Below, in pieces: positions 25,145 through 33,938 of a stretch of 64,000 nt of DNA; the first letter of the stretch is position 1, and each line of letters opens with the position of its first letter. A program made the translations under genes and the position numbers. The notes beneath the pieces are model-generated. The model was given only the letters and a program-made list of their open reading frames with translations, was not told the origin of the DNA and made no database searches. Origin of the DNA: Synergistaceae bacterium. Lineage in GTDB: Bacteria; Synergistota; Synergistia; Synergistales; Aminobacteriaceae. Location: assembly GCA_017470485.1 (NCBI GenBank), contig JAFUYQ010000016.1, forward strand, positions 62,001-126,000. The letters run 5' to 3'.

Positions 25145-26977
25145 TTATTCAACCGTAACGCTCTTAGCCAGATTTCTGGGCTTATCAACATCGAGCTTCC
25201 TCGCAACTGCAACATAGTACCCAAGCAGCTGAAGCGGTATAACGCTCAGGCTAGCCGCAAAATGTTCGTCAGTCTCAGGAACATGAAACACGAAATCCGC
25301 GTCATCTTTCAGCGCATCGCAGTCCCTCGACGAAATCACAAGAAGGAATCCTCCTCTGCTCTTCGCCTCAAGCATATTGCTCGCTGTCTTCAGGTATAAA
25401 TCTTTCTGAGTCATTATCCCTGCGACTAGCATTCCGCGCTCAATAAGGCTTATAGGCCCGTGCTTCATCTCGCCTGCCGCTATCGCCTCGCTGTGAAGAT
25501 AGCTTATTTCCTTCATCTTGAGACTGCCCTCCATTGCCACCGCGTAATCAATGTTCCTTCCAAGATAGAAAGCGTTTTTGGCATTAACGAATCTTCCGGC
25601 GAGTGCCTCAAGTTTTCCTTTCTCGTCCAAAATCTCGTCAATCTTCTCAGGCAATCTCTGTATCTCCGAAATCAATCTCTCAGTTTCAGCCTTGTCAATA
25701 ACTCCACGAACCTCCGCAAATTTCACGGCCAATGCGTAACATGCTATTAACTGTGCAGTGTAAGCCTTCGTTGTCGCGACAGCTATTTCAGGCCCTGCCA
25801 TCGTGTAAAATACACTGTCTGCCTCTCTTGCGATAGTGCTTCCTACAACGTTGACGATTCCTAGCGTCTTGATACCGTTCTGCTTTGCCCGTCTCATTGC
25901 CGCCAAAGTGTCAGCAGTCTCGCCCGACTGCGAGATTATTATTGCAAGAGCGTTGCTGTCCATCGGCATATCGCGGTAACGGAACTCGGAAGCCAGTTCG
26001 ATTCTTACGGGTATCTTCGCGAGGTCTTCAATAACGTACTGGGCAACAGCTCCGGCATGATAGGCACTTCCGCACGCAATAATGTATATCTGTGAAATCT
26101 TCTTTATTGCGTCATCAGTGAGTCCTTTTTCGGTGAGGTCGATTTTCCCCGAATGGTACACTGAGCCGAAGGTGTCCTTAACCGCTCTTGACTGTTCGTG
26201 AATCTCCTTCATCATGAAGTGTTCAAAGCCGCCTTTTTCCGCAGCGTTTGAATCCCAAGTTACAGTGCTGACTTCCTTGTAGGTAGCGTAGCCCTCGCCG
26301 TCAAAGAACCTCACATCGCCTTTATTGAGCCTGACAATCTCCATGTTGTCGAGGTAATAGACCTCTCTTGTGTCATGAAGAATCGCTGAAACGTCAGAGG
26401 CTAGGAACGATTCGCCTTTTCCCTGACCGGCGATTAAGGGTAAATCTTTTCTCGCGCCCCAGACTTCATCAGGGAAATCGCGGAAAAGTATCACAAAGCA
26501 GTATGAACCTTCAATATCTTTGATGGCTCTGGTGATTGCTTTGAGGGGAGTTTTTTCCTGCTTGTAGTAGAAGTCGATGAGTTTTACGGCAGCTTCGGTG
26601 TCGGTCTGAGAATAGAATGTGTAACCGTGTTCAGCGAGCATTGCGCGGATTTCTCTGTAGTTCTCGACAATACCGTTATGAACGGCAACTACGGCCATGT
26701 CATCGCTCCATAACGGGTGAGCGTTTACATCAGAGGGTTCGCCGTGAGTAGCCCAGCGAGTATGTCCTATTCCGCAGGTACCTGAGACTTCCTCGCCTGC
26801 GTTGATTCTGTCCTCAAGGATTTTGAGTCTTCCTTTATTTTTAGCGATTTTGATTTTTCCGTCAGCAAGTACCGCAATACCTGCCGAGTCGTAGCCCCTG
26901 TATTCGAGCCGTGCGAGTCCTGCCAGCAGTATTCCGCTTGCCTGCCGTCCGCCTGAATAACCTAATATTCCGCACAT
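25145..26977 (-). CDS. glmS: Glutamine--fructose-6-phosphate aminotransferase
   Basis: 610 residues, normal length. Class II glutamine amidotransferase domain with nucleophile Cys2 (MCGILGYSG), THTRWATHGEPSD-type region (GIGHTRWATHGEPSD) and NGIVENY. Two SIS domains follow, with ACGSAYHAG, ISQSGETADTLAAMR and SEAIAAGEMKHGPISLI. The C-terminus NLAKSVTVE is the family signature. It makes glucosamine 6-phosphate for peptidoglycan and lipopolysaccharide. GGAAGGAG precedes the ATG. No glmS ribozyme core was recognised in the 60-base leader, which is too short for one. Confidence 0.97.
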   Translation of the reverse strand: MCGILGYSGGRQASGILLAGLARLEYRGYDSAGIAVLADGKIKIAKNKGRLKILEDRINAGEEVSGTCGIGHTRWATHGEPSDVNAHPLWSDDMAVVAVHNGIVENYREIRAMLAEHGYTFYSQTDTEAAVKLIDFYYKQEKTPLKAITRAIKDIEGSYCFVILFRDFPDEVWGARKDLPLIAGQGKGESFLASDVSAILHDTREVYYLDNMEIVRLNKGDVRFFDGEGYATYKEVSTVTWDSNAAEKGGFEHFMMKEIHEQSRAVKDTFGSVYHSGKIDLTEKGLTDDAIKKISQIYIIACGSAYHAGAVAQYVIEDLAKIPVRIELASEFRYRDMPMDSNALAIIISQSGETADTLAAMRRAKQNGIKTLGIVNVVGSTIAREADSVFYTMAGPEIAVATTKAYTAQLIACYALAVKFAEVRGVIDKAETERLISEIQRLPEKIDEILDEKGKLEALAGRFVNAKNAFYLGRNIDYAVAMEGSLKMKEISYLHSEAIAAGEMKHGPISLIERGMLVAGIMTQKDLYLKTASNMLEAKSRGGFLLVISSRDCDALKDDADFVFHVPETDEHFAASLSVIPLQLLGYYVAVARKLDVDKPRNLAKSVTVE

Positions 26978-27125
26978 GTTTATATTTTTCTCCTTCCGTC
27001 TTTGAGTTAATATGATTCTATAATATATTTATCTTTTCACTGAAAATAGCGATTTCATGGCGAAAAACAAAGGAAGTATACGCGATAACGTTAAGAATCA
27101 TAAAGCTATTTACTAGGCTTATCGA

Positions 27126-27160
27126 AGAAAAAACAGACCCCCAGTAATTCTGAGGGCCTG
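27126..27160 (-). terminator. Rho-independent terminator after the OB-fold gene
   Basis: Minus strand: CAG-g-CCCTCAG, loop AATTA, CTGGGGG-t-CTG, then TTTTTTC. It lies about 134 bases past the stop at 27294. Confidence 0.7.
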
Positions 27161-27293
27161 CCGTGAAGCTTCGTGCTCGCGCTTCCGCTATTGCTTAGTC
27201 AGAGTGTAGCTGTACTGAAATTTGTAGCCATCTGTAGTCGCGTCATAACGCTCAACCCGCGCTGTCGTTGAGGAAGTGAGCGTTATTCTTGTC

Positions 27294-27761
27294 CTATCTG
27301 TATTTCGCAACGACTTTGCATTCTTCCAATTCATCGTTGTCATTGATTCTGCCTTCGATGACAAGTTTATCCCCAAGATGGTACTTATCGAAAATGTCTT
27401 TCCTGCTCATATCGAGGTAACATTCCACTTTATCGCTCAATTGCACATCAAAGAGCATATCGAAAAAGTCTTTCGGTCTGTCTTCCTTCAACACGATGTA
27501 GGGAAAACCGAGAAAACTTGAATCGATTCTTTCAACCTTGCCTTCTACGCATATTCGTTGCTTTTCAATTGCTTCTCTTTCCCTGATGGACTTGAAAGCT
27601 TCGTCGTACCTTTCTTTAAGTTCTCTGACATGCCACGTAGGGTACGGTGAAAACTCTTTGTTACTGTCCTCATATCCACCTCCTTCCCCCCTTGAGGCGG
27701 AAACAATGACGCAGAACATCATAACGGCAAGGAAACAAAACAAACCTTTCTTCCTGAACAT
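27294..27761 (-). CDS. Secreted OB-fold protein (tRNA_anti-like)
   Basis: 155 residues from an ATG behind GGGAGG. Signal peptide (MFRKKGLFCFLAVMMFCVIVSASRG), a charged helix (ELKERYDEAFKSIRE), then one OB-fold: ICVEGKVERIDSSFLGFPYI, VECYLDMSRKDIFDKYHLGD, KLVIEGRINDNDELEECKV. The spacing of 'v.G.V..id.......yi.l......v.c.......l..l..Gd.v.i.G.i' is that of tRNA_anti-like (OB) proteins, whose ligand is unknown. In-frame codons upstream to 27800 are rejected. About 130 bases of untranslated 3' sequence precede the terminator. Confidence 0.65.
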   Translation of the reverse strand: MFRKKGLFCFLAVMMFCVIVSASRGEGGGYEDSNKEFSPYPTWHVRELKERYDEAFKSIREREAIEKQRICVEGKVERIDSSFLGFPYIVLKEDRPKDFFDMLFDVQLSDKVECYLDMSRKDIFDKYHLGDKLVIEGRINDNDELEECKVVAKYR

Positions 27762-27817
27762 TGAGATTACCTCCCGAAAGTGTATTCGCATGGCCGACAA
27801 CGGGACACATACTGCTA

Positions 27818-27826
27818 TGCTATAAT
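27818..27826 (+). promoter_or_regulatory. Extended -10 promoter of a small-RNA candidate
   Basis: TGC-TATAAT ends seven bases before the first base of the predicted stem at 27834. No protein start follows it; pckA has its own promoter at 28015. Confidence 0.6.
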
Positions 27827-27832
27827 TGAACG

Positions 27833-27917
27833 TAGCAAAGAAGAAGTCAACCTAAATCGACCATGCGACAATTATTATTACGCAAATAGTATTGTAGCAT
27901 AACTTCTTTGCTTTTTC
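27833..27917 (+). ncRNA. Candidate structured small RNA, about 85 nt
   Basis: The 5' arm AGCAAAGAAG (27834-27843) pairs perfectly with CTTCTTTGCT (27903-27912), followed by a TTTTT end. Inside is a second hairpin, ATGC-g-ACAAT (27863-27872) with ATTGT-a-GCAT (27891-27900). A TGn-extended TATAAT box sits at the right distance upstream. Promoter, closing stem, inner hairpin and T-run together look like a complete small RNA gene. It matches no family recognised by eye (not tRNA, 6S, SRP or tmRNA). Lies between the OB-fold gene and pckA. Confidence 0.6.
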
Positions 27918-28014
27918 ATTTTCACGCAAATTCAACACGCCGGTATCCCTCAAGATTTCAATGTGAATACGACACATTCTCACAATTAGCGGGTGAAGAA
28001 TAAATAGCTAATAG

Positions 28015-28023
28015 TGCTATAAT
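28015..28023 (+). promoter_or_regulatory. Extended -10 promoter of pckA
   Basis: TGC-TATAAT, 47 bases before the pckA ATG at 28071. Confidence 0.6.
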
Positions 28024-28070
28024 TGCCCCATTACAACACAGGAATTTAACGAAAGGGGCAGAAATTTTAC

Positions 28071-29729
28071 ATGTCAACAATCGGTTATTACGATCCCGAA
28101 AACTTCAAGAAAGTTTATCACGCACAGCCTAGAACAACCATTGAAACACTATTCTACGGAAACAACGTCCATCACGTACTCGACCTCAAGGAAGCATACA
28201 ACCTCGCAAAGAACTCGCCCGGCACTATCGAACTCACAGGAATGCCCGTCTACCGTCCTACCGAGCAGGAACTTCCCCAGAACGCTAACGTCTTACTCTT
28301 CAATGACGGCGCAATCTTCGGACGCACCGCCGCCGCAAGACGCATTGTCGGCTATCCTGATGTAGACGTTGCGAAATACTGCAAGATTATCCGCGAGGCA
28401 GTCTTCAACATGCGCTACAAGAAACTCTATCAGGCTGACGCTTACGTCGGACTCGATGAGGACTTCATGACCAGCGCGCACATAATTCTTCCAGAGGGCT
28501 ACGAGAACAACCTCTACAACTGGATGATTAACTTCCAGTACGCAAACGAGGCTTACAAGCCGCGCTACGAGAAATCACGCAGAATTTCAGATCATGACGG
28601 CGATATATTCTTCGTTGCCGACCCTGACTGGTCGCACCCTGACTTCCCGTTAGGACTGGCGTTCTTCTCACCCGAAGAGAACTGCGCAATCGTTCTCGGC
28701 CTCCGCTACTTCGGCGAACTCAAGAAGGGTACATTAACTCTCGCTTGGGGCATTGCGGCACGCAACGGATATGCTTCATGCCACGGCGGACTCAAGCGTT
28801 ACACCCTCAAGGACGGAAGCAACAAGAAATACGTCATGGCGGCATTCGGACTTTCAGGCTCAGGAAAATCAACAATCACTCACGCGAAGCATGACGGAAA
28901 ATATGATGTCATGGTTCTTCACGATGACGCTTTCGTCGTAAACGTAAAGGACAAGTACGCTATCGCCCTTGAGCCGACATATTTCGACAAGGTAGCCGAC
29001 TACCCGATAGGCTGCCCTGACAACAAGTACCTTCTGACACTTCAGAACTGCGGCTGCGTAAAGACTGAGGACGGAAAACTCATCGCCGTAACCGAAGATG
29101 TCCGCAACGGAAACGGACGCGCCATCAAGTCGCGTTTATGGTCGCCGAACAGAGTCGACAGAATTGATGAGCCTCTGAACGCAATCTTCTGGCTGATGAG
29201 AGATCCGACATTGCCGCCTGTTCTGAAACTTGAAGGCCCGTCGCTTGCCTCTGTACTCGGCGCAACGCTCGCAACAAAGAGAACGAGTGCTGAGAACCTC
29301 GCACCCGGCGTTGACCCTGACGCGCTTGTCTGCGAACCTTATGCCAACCCGTTCAGAACGTATCCGCTTGGCATGGACTACGAGAGATTCAAGCAGCTTA
29401 TTGCTGACGGAGTTGACTGCTACATTCTCAACACCGGCAACTTCATGGGCAAGCCGGTAGGCAAAGAGAACACGCTCATGATTATCGAGCGCATTGTCGA
29501 GGGCAAAGCTGAGTGGAAGCCGTTCGGGAAACTGTCAGGCATTAAGACGATGGAGATTCCGGGATTTGACGCTGACCTCAAGAACGAGGATTACAGAAGC
29601 CAGCTCAAGAAGAGATTCCAGGACAGACTGAACTTCATCAAGTCGCGCGATACTGAGAGAGGCGGAATTGATAAACTTCCTGCCGACGCTCACGAGGCGG
29701 TCGAGAAGCTCATTGCTGAAATCGGCTAG
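28071..29729 (+). CDS. pckA: Phosphoenolpyruvate carboxykinase (ATP)
   Basis: 552 residues. The kinase core is clear: AFGLSGSGKSTITH (P-loop; usual family form GLSGTGKTT), VLHDDAFVV (metal-binding acidic pair), and ALEPTYFDKVADYP. It interconverts oxaloacetate and PEP with ATP; in anaerobes either direction occurs. The N-terminal 150 residues are more divergent than in the E. coli type. Codon choice here is very strict and C-rich at third positions, as also in groEL, suggesting high expression. Monocistronic, with its own promoter and a strong terminator. Confidence 0.88.
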   Translation: MSTIGYYDPENFKKVYHAQPRTTIETLFYGNNVHHVLDLKEAYNLAKNSPGTIELTGMPVYRPTEQELPQNANVLLFNDGAIFGRTAAARRIVGYPDVDVAKYCKIIREAVFNMRYKKLYQADAYVGLDEDFMTSAHIILPEGYENNLYNWMINFQYANEAYKPRYEKSRRISDHDGDIFFVADPDWSHPDFPLGLAFFSPEENCAIVLGLRYFGELKKGTLTLAWGIAARNGYASCHGGLKRYTLKDGSNKKYVMAAFGLSGSGKSTITHAKHDGKYDVMVLHDDAFVVNVKDKYAIALEPTYFDKVADYPIGCPDNKYLLTLQNCGCVKTEDGKLIAVTEDVRNGNGRAIKSRLWSPNRVDRIDEPLNAIFWLMRDPTLPPVLKLEGPSLASVLGATLATKRTSAENLAPGVDPDALVCEPYANPFRTYPLGMDYERFKQLIADGVDCYILNTGNFMGKPVGKENTLMIIERIVEGKAEWKPFGKLSGIKTMEIPGFDADLKNEDYRSQLKKRFQDRLNFIKSRDTERGGIDKLPADAHEAVEKLIAEIG

Positions 29730-29741
29730 AGAGTAAAAATT

Positions 29742-29776
29742 AAACGGTCTCCTGAAACTTGGGAGGCCGTTTTTTT
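29742..29776 (+). terminator. Rho-independent terminator of pckA
   Basis: AAACGG-t-CTCC pairs with GGAG-g-CCGTTT (11 bp including one G-T), followed by a T tract. Confidence 0.9.
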
Positions 29777-29806
29777 GTATGTTTTCGTAACATAAATATC
29801 AGTGCC

Positions 29807-30226
29807 TTAACTTTTTGCTTTTAGTAAAAACAGGAAACTTCCTACAGCATAGAACAAAGCCGCCGCAATACATGCAAGCCCGAAAAACGGAGCTGTTCTA
29901 AGTTCTGCAAAATTTTCAGCTTCAAGCACATAAAAATTTGCAACAAAAACAAAAATCCCGAAAAGCGTCCAAAGAGTTTTCAGACTCCTTGAACGCTTCA
30001 TCGTTTTTACAGCAAAATAAATTCCAATCACTGTAACGAGCAGTGATAATATCCTAATTACCGGCAGTGCTTCAGGCGTGAATACATTTTTCAGCCACCA
30101 TGAATTTTTCAGGACAAAATAACGGTACATTCCCATCTTCATTCCTGAGTAATATTCAAGAACGCAGAGAATCGGAATTATTATCACCGCGCACAGAATT
30201 GAAATTACCGAGAAAAATAAGCCCAT
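29807..30226 (-). CDS. Small four-helix membrane protein, unknown function
   Basis: 139 residues with four hydrophobic segments (about 3-23, 55-73, 82-100, 112-134) and a basic loop MKRSRSLKT. Nothing in it points to a family. It is 6 bases downstream of the rhodanese gene, so it is likely in the same operon and may be its membrane partner; that is inference from position only. Confidence 0.6.
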   Translation of the reverse strand: MGLFFSVISILCAVIIIPILCVLEYYSGMKMGMYRYFVLKNSWWLKNVFTPEALPVIRILSLLVTVIGIYFAVKTMKRSRSLKTLWTLFGIFVFVANFYVLEAENFAELRTAPFFGLACIAAALFYAVGSFLFLLKAKS

Positions 30227-30232
30227 TTCGTT

Positions 30233-31585
30233 CTATTTGAATCTCGGTTTCTGAGCCCCTGTAAGGAACGGATTTGCAGGATCGCTCGACCATTCGTACC
30301 AGCCGCCGTCGTAAATCCATATGTGAGGCCAGCCCAATACGTAGAAATCAAATGAAATCTCCGCTGCCCTCCAGCCCGTTCCGCAGTATGTAGCGACTTC
30401 GTTTTCGCGGTGAATGCCCCATTCGCTCCAGAGCGCGGAAATCTCATCGCCGTTCCTCATCGTTCCGTCAATGTTCTCGAAATCCGAAACGCCTGCCGAA
30501 CCTTCATGGCCGCAATGTCCCCAGACATCTCCCGAAATTCTGCCCTTCAAATCCCAGCCTACATAGCCTGAAACTTCACCGATCTGTTCCTCCCACGTTC
30601 TGATACTGACGAGTCTGCCGTTTGGATTTTCGAGGAGGTCTTTTGCTTCCTTCAGGTCGATGATGAGTTCACGGTGAAGCGGCACTTCAGCTCCGAAATC
30701 TTTTACAGGCTCTTTGGGAGTTGACTCCGTTGAAACCGGAAGCCCCGCTCTCTTCCAAGCGTTGAAGCCGCCGTCAAGAAGCCTCACATCTTCGACACCG
30801 CAGTACATCATTATCCACGCGATACGCGCTGCCCCCATGTTCTGAGTTGTGCTGTAGAGAACTACAAGAGTATCCTTCGTGATTCCGTTGGCCTCAAGAG
30901 CCTTCTTCAACTGCGCGTCTGAAAGCCTGTTCCAGATAGGCCCTTCCTCAAATTCATCGGTGTTGATGTGGATTGTTCCCGGAATATGGCCGTTCACATA
31001 CGAAGTTTTCTCCTCGCCCCAGCTCGCCTCGAAAACTTTGAAGGGTCTTCCGTCATAAGTCTCAGGTTTTCCGCCCGACATCAGAGCGTTCAGCCATTCA
31101 GGGTAAACGTAAAGCTCATAGCGCGGATAACTTTCCATCGGGATAGCCTCGTCAGCAGTCCACACCTCAGCAGGAACGGCGAAAAGCAAAACTTTTTCAG
31201 CCCCTGCATTCTTGAGGGCTTTTTCGAGCCTTGAGCTTTCATCATCTGAAGGATTGCCGTAAAGAATTACGGTTTTGCCCTTCAACTCGCCTTTTCTGGC
31301 GACAATCTCCGCGAGTTTTGCGTTGTCCGCGAGTTTCAGCCACGAGACAGGGAAGTCCGAAGCACCTTTCACGTGTCCGCCTCTTGCCGCTCCGTCAATC
31401 TTCCAGCCCTGATAAGCTGCTTCCGGCCTCAAATCCAGAAAAAGAACATCGGGCTTGCCTATGAAGGCTTTGAAGTCTTCAACGGAATTGACGGCTGTAA
31501 TCCCGAAAGCAGGGAAAACTGAAAGTAGTGAGAGAACTACGACCGCTGAAAAGTAAACAGCACTGCGCTTAAAAAATTTTTGCAT
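30233..31585 (-). CDS. Exported triple-rhodanese sulfurtransferase
   Basis: 450 residues from the ATG behind AAGGGAGA. Signal peptide (YFSAVVVLSLLSVFPAFG). Three rhodanese-like units: about 32-145 (VLFLDLRPEAAYQGW), 180-285 (HIPGTIHINTDEF, VRLLDGGFNAWKRAGLP) and 303-435 (RLVSIRTWEEQ, DGGWYEW). Only the third keeps the catalytic loop, YCGTGWRA with Cys401; the first two loops lack Cys (YGNPSDDE; YSTTQNMG). It should move sulfane sulfur outside the cytoplasm; the physiological donor is unknown. It follows the ArsS-type cluster with a 76-base gap. Confidence 0.82.
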   Translation of the reverse strand: MQKFFKRSAVYFSAVVVLSLLSVFPAFGITAVNSVEDFKAFIGKPDVLFLDLRPEAAYQGWKIDGAARGGHVKGASDFPVSWLKLADNAKLAEIVARKGELKGKTVILYGNPSDDESSRLEKALKNAGAEKVLLFAVPAEVWTADEAIPMESYPRYELYVYPEWLNALMSGGKPETYDGRPFKVFEASWGEEKTSYVNGHIPGTIHINTDEFEEGPIWNRLSDAQLKKALEANGITKDTLVVLYSTTQNMGAARIAWIMMYCGVEDVRLLDGGFNAWKRAGLPVSTESTPKEPVKDFGAEVPLHRELIIDLKEAKDLLENPNGRLVSIRTWEEQIGEVSGYVGWDLKGRISGDVWGHCGHEGSAGVSDFENIDGTMRNGDEISALWSEWGIHRENEVATYCGTGWRAAEISFDFYVLGWPHIWIYDGGWYEWSSDPANPFLTGAQKPRFK

Positions 31586-31661
31586 GAATGACATCTCCCT
31601 TAACAATGGAATTTGCAAGGATACTACTATAGAGCAGCTTGAAATTAAATTACGCAACTAA

Positions 31662-32330
31662 TTATTTTCTGTTTACGGGAACGTTTAGTGAAAGAAATTT
31701 ATAGACCTCACTGTGATAATCAGGCCGTTTGAGCATGAAGTCTCTAACGTCTTCTGGCGTGTCCATGTCCTGCAAAGTGTCCGCAAATTTGTATCTTATT
31801 CCCAAGCTGTTCAGTGTTTGGGTCGTGGCTGTGAGAACGTCAGAATGTCCCCATGATTTTACGCTGAACGCTTCGGGAACAAACTCGCTCATTCCTATGA
31901 GCCAGTAGCCCCCGTCCGCAGACGGCCCCAGAACTACAGGCACATCATCTAGCAGTCTGAACGCACGCTGAAGGTTCACTGCCCTCAAAGAAGGAATGTC
32001 GCTCCCGATTAAGATCGCTTTGCCGTATCCTGACGCTAAGATTTCACGCATGGCATTGCTCATCTTAACGCCGAGATTTTCGCCTCTTTGCTCCCTCAGT
32101 ATGAATGACTCTGGAACTATCTGCCTGTAATCCGTAATATCTCCGCTGCCCGTCCAGTAAAGGAACACGTCCGCTGTACCGTTCAGCTTCTGGGCTTCGG
32201 GGAATAAGTCCCTCCACATGGCCAAATGAAGTTCACTTCGCTGTTCCTTGCTTAGTATCGGGGAAAGTCTGGTCTTTGTCTCCCTTCCTACGGGAAGCCG
32301 CGAAAAAATTATCAGTGCGTCCTTAGCCAT
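31662..32330 (-). CDS. TIGR04282-type glycosyltransferase (ArsS cluster)
   Basis: 222 residues: DALIIFSRLPVGRETKTRLSP, GENLGVKMSNAM, AILIGSDIPSLRAVNLQRAF and VVLGPSADGGYWLIGM, the marks of the DUF2064/TIGR04282 nucleotide-diphospho-sugar-transferase family associated with ArsS. Its ATG overlaps the end of the preceding glycosyltransferase by 8 bases, so the pair is coupled. The actual sugar donor and acceptor are unknown. Last gene of the cluster. Confidence 0.85.
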   Translation of the reverse strand: MAKDALIIFSRLPVGRETKTRLSPILSKEQRSELHLAMWRDLFPEAQKLNGTADVFLYWTGSGDITDYRQIVPESFILREQRGENLGVKMSNAMREILASGYGKAILIGSDIPSLRAVNLQRAFRLLDDVPVVLGPSADGGYWLIGMSEFVPEAFSVKSWGHSDVLTATTQTLNSLGIRYKFADTLQDMDTPEDVRDFMLKRPDYHSEVYKFLSLNVPVNRK

Positions 32331-33006
32331 AAATAGCCCTCAGAATTTTTGTCGGAACGCCGAGAATATAGAGTGCCTTGACGATGTTCATCTTCAGCCA
32401 TGTAGAAAACCTCCCGTTCTTAATGTAACGCCTCGCCGATGTCCCTATCACTGTATCGAGCGCATGAATTAATCCCCTGCTGTGAAGTTTACGAAGCCTT
32501 CGGGATATTTCCCAGTCCTCCATCAATTCAACGTCCGCAAAACCGCCGAGTTTCTGAAAAATATCCCGTCTCAAAAATAATCCCTGATCCCCGAAGATTA
32601 AGCAGAATTTTTTAGCGCGTGTGTGCGATGTCCTCTCAATGAACTTCATGAAACGGTCATCAGCGTCGTAGAAGTGAAGCCTGAAAAATCCTCCTTCTGC
32701 TCCTGCGCTGACTGCGCGCTCAATGTCCCGTATGCTTGACGGGGACACGACAGAATCAGCGTGAACGAACCACAGTATATCCCCTGAAGCACGGGAGGCC
32801 GCCGCGTTCATCTGTGATGCCCGTCCCGATTTTGCATGAATGACGCTTATGCCCTCAAAGCGTTTCAGCCTGTCGATTGTCCCGTCAGTGCTGCCCCCGT
32901 CAGAGATTATTACCTCCTTGCTACCCTCAAGTTCAAGAAGCGAACTAATAAGTGTCTCAATCCTCTCCGCCTCGTTAAGCACCGGTACAATCACTGAAAC
33001 CGTCAA
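32323..33006 (-). CDS. TIGR04283-type family 2 glycosyltransferase (ArsS cluster)
   Basis: 227 residues from a TTG. GT2 fold: VSVIVPVLNEAERIETLISS, EVIISDGGSTDGTIDRL, GRASQMNAAASRASGDILWF, VHADSVV (DxD-type), GDQGLFLRRDIFQKLGGF and LMEDWEISRRLRK. The TTG at 33004-33006 overlaps the arsS stop (TTGA) and has GGAGG 9 bases upstream; the longer reading frame to 33057 would put the start inside arsS. Partner of the TIGR04282 gene that follows. Confidence 0.87.
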   Translation of the reverse strand: MTVSVIVPVLNEAERIETLISSLLELEGSKEVIISDGGSTDGTIDRLKRFEGISVIHAKSGRASQMNAAASRASGDILWFVHADSVVSPSSIRDIERAVSAGAEGGFFRLHFYDADDRFMKFIERTSHTRAKKFCLIFGDQGLFLRRDIFQKLGGFADVELMEDWEISRRLRKLHSRGLIHALDTVIGTSARRYIKNGRFSTWLKMNIVKALYILGVPTKILRAIYG

Positions 33007-33938
33007 GCCGTTGTACCTCCGCAGCTTGAACCGCTTCCGGCCGTGCAGGCGTAACAATGATTAGCGAACCTTATTTTTCTGCTGTGAATCTCCGTCAGCC
33101 CGCTTATGTTTTCAGGGCCGTTTATCGTAAGCCCTAACGGCTGGTTGAAGTCGCAGTCGTAGAGTTTGCCGTCCCAGCCCACAGACAGCTGAAATCTGCA
33201 CATCATTCCCTGAAGCGCGGAAGGGTTGAATGCGTCATAGAGCCTCTGCATGTACCTGTCGTAATTACCTGAACGTCTCAGAAATTCCCCGAAGCGTCCG
33301 ATTGGGTTGTTTGTGATTGCGAAAAGGCGAGTAAATTCTATTCCGTATTCAGAACGAAGACGTGTCCTGTATTCCTGTTCAAGTTCCGACTGATTGGGAG
33401 GCAGGAACGCTCCGCCCGGATTGTAGACTAAATCAAGCGGTAAATTTTCATTCCTGCCGTAACCGAGTGAGTTCAATTTCTTCAGCATTGATATTACTGC
33501 CTTGAATGTTCCTTTGCCCCTCTGGCGGTCGCAGTCGTTCTCGGAGTAATACGGAAGCGAGCAGACGATTTCAACGTTCCTTTCAGCGAGAAACTCAGGA
33601 ATGTCCGTGTAACCCTCCTCAGTCATTATTACTAGATTGCTCCTGACCATGACATGAGGGCAAATCTTCACGGCCTCGTCAACGAACCATCTGAAGGACG
33701 GATTCATTTCGGGCGCACCGCCTGTTATGTCGAGAGTGTCAAAATTCGGAAGGACTCGCAGAACTTCCTTCATCGTCTCGCGTGTCATGATTTCATGACG
33801 GTTCGGGCCTGCTTCAATGTGGCAGTGTTTACAGGCAAGATTGCACATGCTCCCCACGTTGACCTGAAGGACGCTCAATTTTTCTTCAGTCATGGCCAGC
33901 GCAGGGTCATGTATCATGTTCCCGAAAGGCTCAATCAC
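33003..33938 (-). CDS. arsS: ArsS-type radical SAM protein (cysteine form)
   Basis: 311 residues from a GTG that overlaps the preceding stop (GTGA) and has AAAGGG 8 bases upstream; a longer frame would run into the upstream gene. Radical SAM cluster CNLACKHC (Cys32, 36, 39), DITGGAPEMNP, LDLVYNPGGAFLPP, GIEFTRLFAITNNPIGRF, and C-terminal Cys motifs MMCRFQLSVGWDGKLYDCDF and HCYACTAGSGSSCGG. In arsenosugar biosynthesis ArsS-family enzymes join 5'-deoxyadenosyl to methylated arsenicals; many bacterial members have Sec in the last motif, here Cys. No arsM is present, so the true substrate is uncertain. Confidence 0.87.
   Translation of the reverse strand: MIEPFGNMIHDPALAMTEEKLSVLQVNVGSMCNLACKHCHIEAGPNRHEIMTRETMKEVLRVLPNFDTLDITGGAPEMNPSFRWFVDEAVKICPHVMVRSNLVIMTEEGYTDIPEFLAERNVEIVCSLPYYSENDCDRQRGKGTFKAVISMLKKLNSLGYGRNENLPLDLVYNPGGAFLPPNQSELEQEYRTRLRSEYGIEFTRLFAITNNPIGRFGEFLRRSGNYDRYMQRLYDAFNPSALQGMMCRFQLSVGWDGKLYDCDFNQPLGLTINGPENISGLTEIHSRKIRFANHCYACTAGSGSSCGGTTA

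Noticed and set aside
26978-27125. Possible glmS ribozyme in the glmS leader
   Set aside because: No ribozyme core was recognised, and the gap to the next terminator is too short and AT-rich.
27188-27376. 62-codon open frame downstream of and overlapping the OB-fold gene
   Set aside because: It overlaps that gene by 83 bases in another frame, has no ribosome binding site, and lies in the 3' untranslated part before the terminator.
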